From Flavobacterium agrisoli (GTDB lineage: Bacteria; Bacteroidota; Bacteroidia; Flavobacteriales; Flavobacteriaceae): DNA of 64,000 nt. Positions 61,294-64,000 of the stretch are shown in pieces. Location of the stretch: assembly GCF_016522065.1 (NCBI RefSeq), contig NZ_JAEHFV010000002.1, positions 124,001 to 188,000 of the forward strand, read 5' to 3'. The position numbers were made by a program, and so were the translations under genes. Every line of letters begins with the position of its first letter. The stretch's first letter is position 1. The notes under the pieces were generated by a model. It did no database searches. It saw nothing but the letters and a program-made list of their open reading frames with translations, and was not told the DNA's origin.

Positions 61294-63504
61294 TTAATCT
61301 CCAATAATTAAGTCTCCAGAAAAATCTTTACTCACATCTTTTCCAGCTAATCCGTCAGACACTCCTTTGTAGGCATGTTTGCGTTGGTAGCTAGCATCCC
61401 AAAGATTTGGAGACTCATCAGGCAACCAATTTTCGTGTTCTTTTTCGCTATCCGAAACACCCCAAATAGTAATTCCGTATTGTTGTGCTTTTGGAATATA
61501 CTGGTTGTACGAATCAATTACAAACTGATACATAGCTGATTGATCGGCCATTTGTACAGCTGTTGGCGTTTTGGTTCCTAAACGAATATCGAGCTCCGAT
61601 ACTTTTATAAATTTCCCTGTTGCAGCCAATTTTTGGAACATTTGTACTATTTGATCTTTGTTTGTTGTTAAGGAAATGTGCATTTGAGTTCCTATTCCGT
61701 CTACTGTAGCTCCTTGACTTTCTATGTATTTTACGTAATCAATAAGACCATCACATTTAGCTAATGAACTTTCTAAATTATAATCATTAATAAACAATTT
61801 ATCAGAAGCATTCCCGTATTGACGGGCCAGTTTAAAGGCTTTCACTGCATACTCTTTACCCAAATATTTCACCCAGTAAAACTCATCGCTAGCCATTTCG
61901 GTTACGACTCCATCTCGTAAAGAGCCGCCTTCTTTCATGGGTTCGTTTACTACATCCCATGCTTTAACATCATTTTTATAATGTGTAATCATTTTCGAAA
62001 TCCAATCAGTCATTGCTGCTTCGATTATTTGTGTTTTTTGTGCTTCTGTTTTCTCAACCGTTACCGGTCCCGAAGGTCCAGATGTAGCACCTGCTTCGGT
62101 AATTACAACATCGTCTATCCACAATGTAGCAGCAGTTTCACCAAAATCGAAAACAAATTTGGTTCGATCGGCTGTGCTTGGCTTTAAAGTTCTGGTAACT
62201 TGTGTCCAAGATGTCCCTATGGTAATACCGGAATAATAATCGCCGCTATAGGCTGCATTTTGCAATTCGAGTTGAAGACTAATCGGTACACTTGCTTTGG
62301 CCCAAAAAGTACAAGTATATTCTTTATCCTTTGTTAAGGCAGAGGCAAATGTATATACCTGTTGCGCACTATAATTATTTGCTGCAGTAGGATTTGTTAA
62401 AACCATTGCATATCCTTTGTTATTATAACCTTGTCCATTAGCAGAAACAGCACGTGTTGAACTGTTTCCATAACCGCTCCACGGATTTAATGTATTCCCT
62501 TCAAAATCACCATTACTAACCAAATTAGCTACCGTTGCCGGCGCATCTAAATCGACTACATTTAACGTGTTTACATCAATATAATAGGTCACATTGGGTA
62601 AATAACCCAAATCTAAATTGAATTTAAAACTTGTGCCACTTGTTACAAAATCAGCGGGAGCCAATTTTATTTTGACTTGTTTCCATTGCGAAGAAGTGAC
62701 AAAAGCTTCGGTCCACGAAGCGCCATTTGCAAACCAATCTTTCCAAGGGTAATTATTAACCAATCCGGTAAAAGATAAACGTCCTTTTCCATCTTGTTCC
62801 GATTTTATAAAAAAAGAAATTTCATAATTGTGTCCTGTTACGATGGAAACATTTGGAGAGGTGAGTTGCAAATTATAATTTTGAGAAGAAGTAGCACTCG
62901 AAATCAGTTTCAAGGCTTTAGAAGTGGCTGTTAATCCGGCACCATCCACTACCGAAATACCAGCACCCGGATTGTTACGAGCCCATCCTCCGCTAAATGT
63001 TCCATCTTTTAAACCAGCAATATTAAGTGAATTGGCACCACTTGCTCCCGGAATAATAGTGGGCGCAATAAGTCCGTTTAAATAAGAAGCATTTTGATTT
63101 TGATGCCAAATCAATGTATGTCCAAAAACCGATAAACCAGCCGCTTTGGTTTGGGAGATAAATTCATCCATTTTTGTATAATCAATTGTTCCGTTCGACT
63201 TTACCATGGCAGCATGTTTCATAGCATAACCCGGAACCACCTCATCAAAATTTTCGTTGACAATGGCACGGTACACCGGATCACTCAAATACAAATCTAC
63301 GCCGATTCCTACTCCCAAAGGAGAAGTTGCGTACGTTTTTAAAGGCTCGTAGCGTGTAATTTTTTCAGCCAAGGCTAAAGGCAGTTCCGATGAAGCTACT
63401 TCACCATGACTTGGATCTTTACCCCATTCCATTTTTTGCTCATCGCATGCGCTAAACAAAACCAATGAGGAAGCTATAACTGGTAATATGTTTTTAAATT
63501 TCAT
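61294..63504 (-). CDS. GH10 endo-1,4-beta-xylanase with CBM insertion, lipoprotein
   Basis: A 736-residue lipoprotein (lipobox LFSAC, Cys20) probably on the cell surface. The GH10 barrel starts at about residue 50 (GVGIGVDLYL, FGHTLIWHQNQ) and is interrupted at about 148-485 by two carbohydrate-binding modules of the CBM4/9/22 jelly-roll type. It resumes with WDVVNEP (acid/base Glu521) and VSELDIRLG (nucleophile Glu637). This split form is known from Bacteroides and Prevotella Xyn10 enzymes. It cuts internal beta-1,4 bonds of xylan. It follows the surface-binding protein by 61 bases. Confidence 0.95.
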   Translation of the reverse strand: MKFKNILPVIASSLVLFSACDEQKMEWGKDPSHGEVASSELPLALAEKITRYEPLKTYATSPLGVGIGVDLYLSDPVYRAIVNENFDEVVPGYAMKHAAMVKSNGTIDYTKMDEFISQTKAAGLSVFGHTLIWHQNQNASYLNGLIAPTIIPGASGANSLNIAGLKDGTFSGGWARNNPGAGISVVDGAGLTATSKALKLISSATSSQNYNLQLTSPNVSIVTGHNYEISFFIKSEQDGKGRLSFTGLVNNYPWKDWFANGASWTEAFVTSSQWKQVKIKLAPADFVTSGTSFKFNLDLGYLPNVTYYIDVNTLNVVDLDAPATVANLVSNGDFEGNTLNPWSGYGNSSTRAVSANGQGYNNKGYAMVLTNPTAANNYSAQQVYTFASALTKDKEYTCTFWAKASVPISLQLELQNAAYSGDYYSGITIGTSWTQVTRTLKPSTADRTKFVFDFGETAATLWIDDVVITEAGATSGPSGPVTVEKTEAQKTQIIEAAMTDWISKMITHYKNDVKAWDVVNEPMKEGGSLRDGVVTEMASDEFYWVKYLGKEYAVKAFKLARQYGNASDKLFINDYNLESSLAKCDGLIDYVKYIESQGATVDGIGTQMHISLTTNKDQIVQMFQKLAATGKFIKVSELDIRLGTKTPTAVQMADQSAMYQFVIDSYNQYIPKAQQYGITIWGVSDSEKEHENWLPDESPNLWDASYQRKHAYKGVSDGLAGKDVSKDFSGDLIIGD

Positions 63505-63565
63505 GTCTTTTTTATTTAATAGGATACATTTACTTTCGTGATTAGCTCAATTTTCGTTCGTGGTT

Positions 63566-64000
63566 TTATTCAGGAAAATCACTATAGGTCGGCGTGTTCA
63601 AAGACACGATTCGCCAATTATCCGTAAATACACTGACCGAAGTAGCAGCAGAGGCATATACGGTTTCGGTGGGCGCACCTGTAACATTGGTTAATTTGAT
63701 ATCCGAGTTTTCAAAGTAAATACCAAAATTTTTATATGTTGCCGCTTCTCGGAATTTCAAGACATCATCAAAAGTGAAATCGCCGCTGGAAAAACTATAT
63801 AATTTGTTTAGCGGAATAGTTACCGTTTGCCATCCTGTAGTTTGAAAAGGAATTTTTGTGCCGTCGGCAGCAATCCACGGAACATAGTTATACGTAGCAC
63901 CAGCCCATTCGCCTCCATTAAAATTATTAATTAAACAAATTTTTAAAAAGCCGGTATTATTCCACACATTCGGCACATAAATATCAAACTGCAAAGCCAC
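63566..64000 (-). CDS. Surface glycan-binding protein, C-terminal part (partial)
   Basis: 144 codons of a gene whose 5' part lies beyond the right edge; the GTG at the edge is probably internal. FDIYVPNVWNNTGFLKICL, YNYVPWIAADG, TTGWQTVTIPLNKL and the end FTDNWRIVSLNTPTYSDFPE fit the C-terminal domain of SGBP-type lipoproteins found after SusC/SusD. It would hold xylan at the cell surface for the GH10 encoded next. SusC/SusD genes are expected upstream, outside the window. Confidence 0.8.
   Translation of the reverse strand: MALQFDIYVPNVWNNTGFLKICLINNFNGGEWAGATYNYVPWIAADGTKIPFQTTGWQTVTIPLNKLYSFSSGDFTFDDVLKFREAATYKNFGIYFENSDIKLTNVTGAPTETVYASAATSVSVFTDNWRIVSLNTPTYSDFPE

Overview
The window looks like a chromosomal segment of a low-GC Bacteroidetes, most likely Flavobacterium or a close relative. 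The evidence is Bacteroidetes-type promoters (TAnnTTTG -7 boxes, some with a TTG about 19-22 bases upstream), the gene families present (GPH transporter, split GH10 xylanase, S23 four-helix protein, TlpA with a DUF4369-like domain), a short NuoG, and AT-rich spacers. The genus is inferred; there is no rRNA in the window.

Layout. 1-3187 (minus): an OmpR-type response regulator and histidine kinase feed into a TolC-family outer membrane protein that runs off the left edge; this order is typical of a metal-efflux operon. 3188-13748: an accessory segment of mostly small, minus-strand, AT-rich genes with large spacers. It holds a HepT/MntA toxin-antitoxin pair, an APH-fold kinase, a membrane protein, an SDR/DUF3861 pair between near-identical repeats, an ATP-grasp ligase, a monooxygenase-like protein, a stress protein, a small lipoprotein, the remnant of a type I restriction subunit and an aldehyde dehydrogenase. 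Several of these genes end in a GCYAACA motif, and two spacers carry related imperfect palindromes of about 140 bases. This resembles an integron cassette array without an integrase. The segment ends at tRNA-Ser(GGA).

13897-24474 is mostly housekeeping and conserved flavobacterial genes: a LysR regulator divergent from an MFS exporter, a TatD/acyltransferase/asparaginase operon, a retropepsin-like protein, a metallophosphoesterase, a small toxin-antitoxin pair with an operator-like repeat, DNA polymerase IV, a BI-1 family membrane protein and a YfiT/DinB-fold protein. 24565-38225 is the complete 14-subunit NADH:quinone oxidoreductase operon (nuoA to nuoN, minus strand), with an S23 four-helix-bundle gene inserted between nuoF and nuoG and bordered by inverted repeats. 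38467-48530 carries a cold shock protein, aspS, a TlpA-type thioredoxin, a YwqK/MORN protein, sucB and sucA, an outer membrane protein and a polyprenyl synthetase.

48720-55527 (plus) is an efflux module: YceI protein, TetR regulator, TolC, membrane fusion protein and RND pump, with a perfect 9-base palindrome over the -33 element of the leading promoter. 55652-64000 is part of a xylan-utilisation locus. On the plus strand, a promoter flanked by two identical LacI-type operators drives a GPH sugar symporter, a cytoplasmic GH43 and an exported GH2. On the minus strand, the end of a surface glycan-binding protein is followed by a lipoprotein GH10 xylanase whose catalytic domain is interrupted by two carbohydrate-binding modules. 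A plausible scheme is that the surface GH10 and binding protein cut and hold xylan, the GH2 trims in the periplasm, the GPH symporter imports small sugars, and GH43 finishes them inside the cell.
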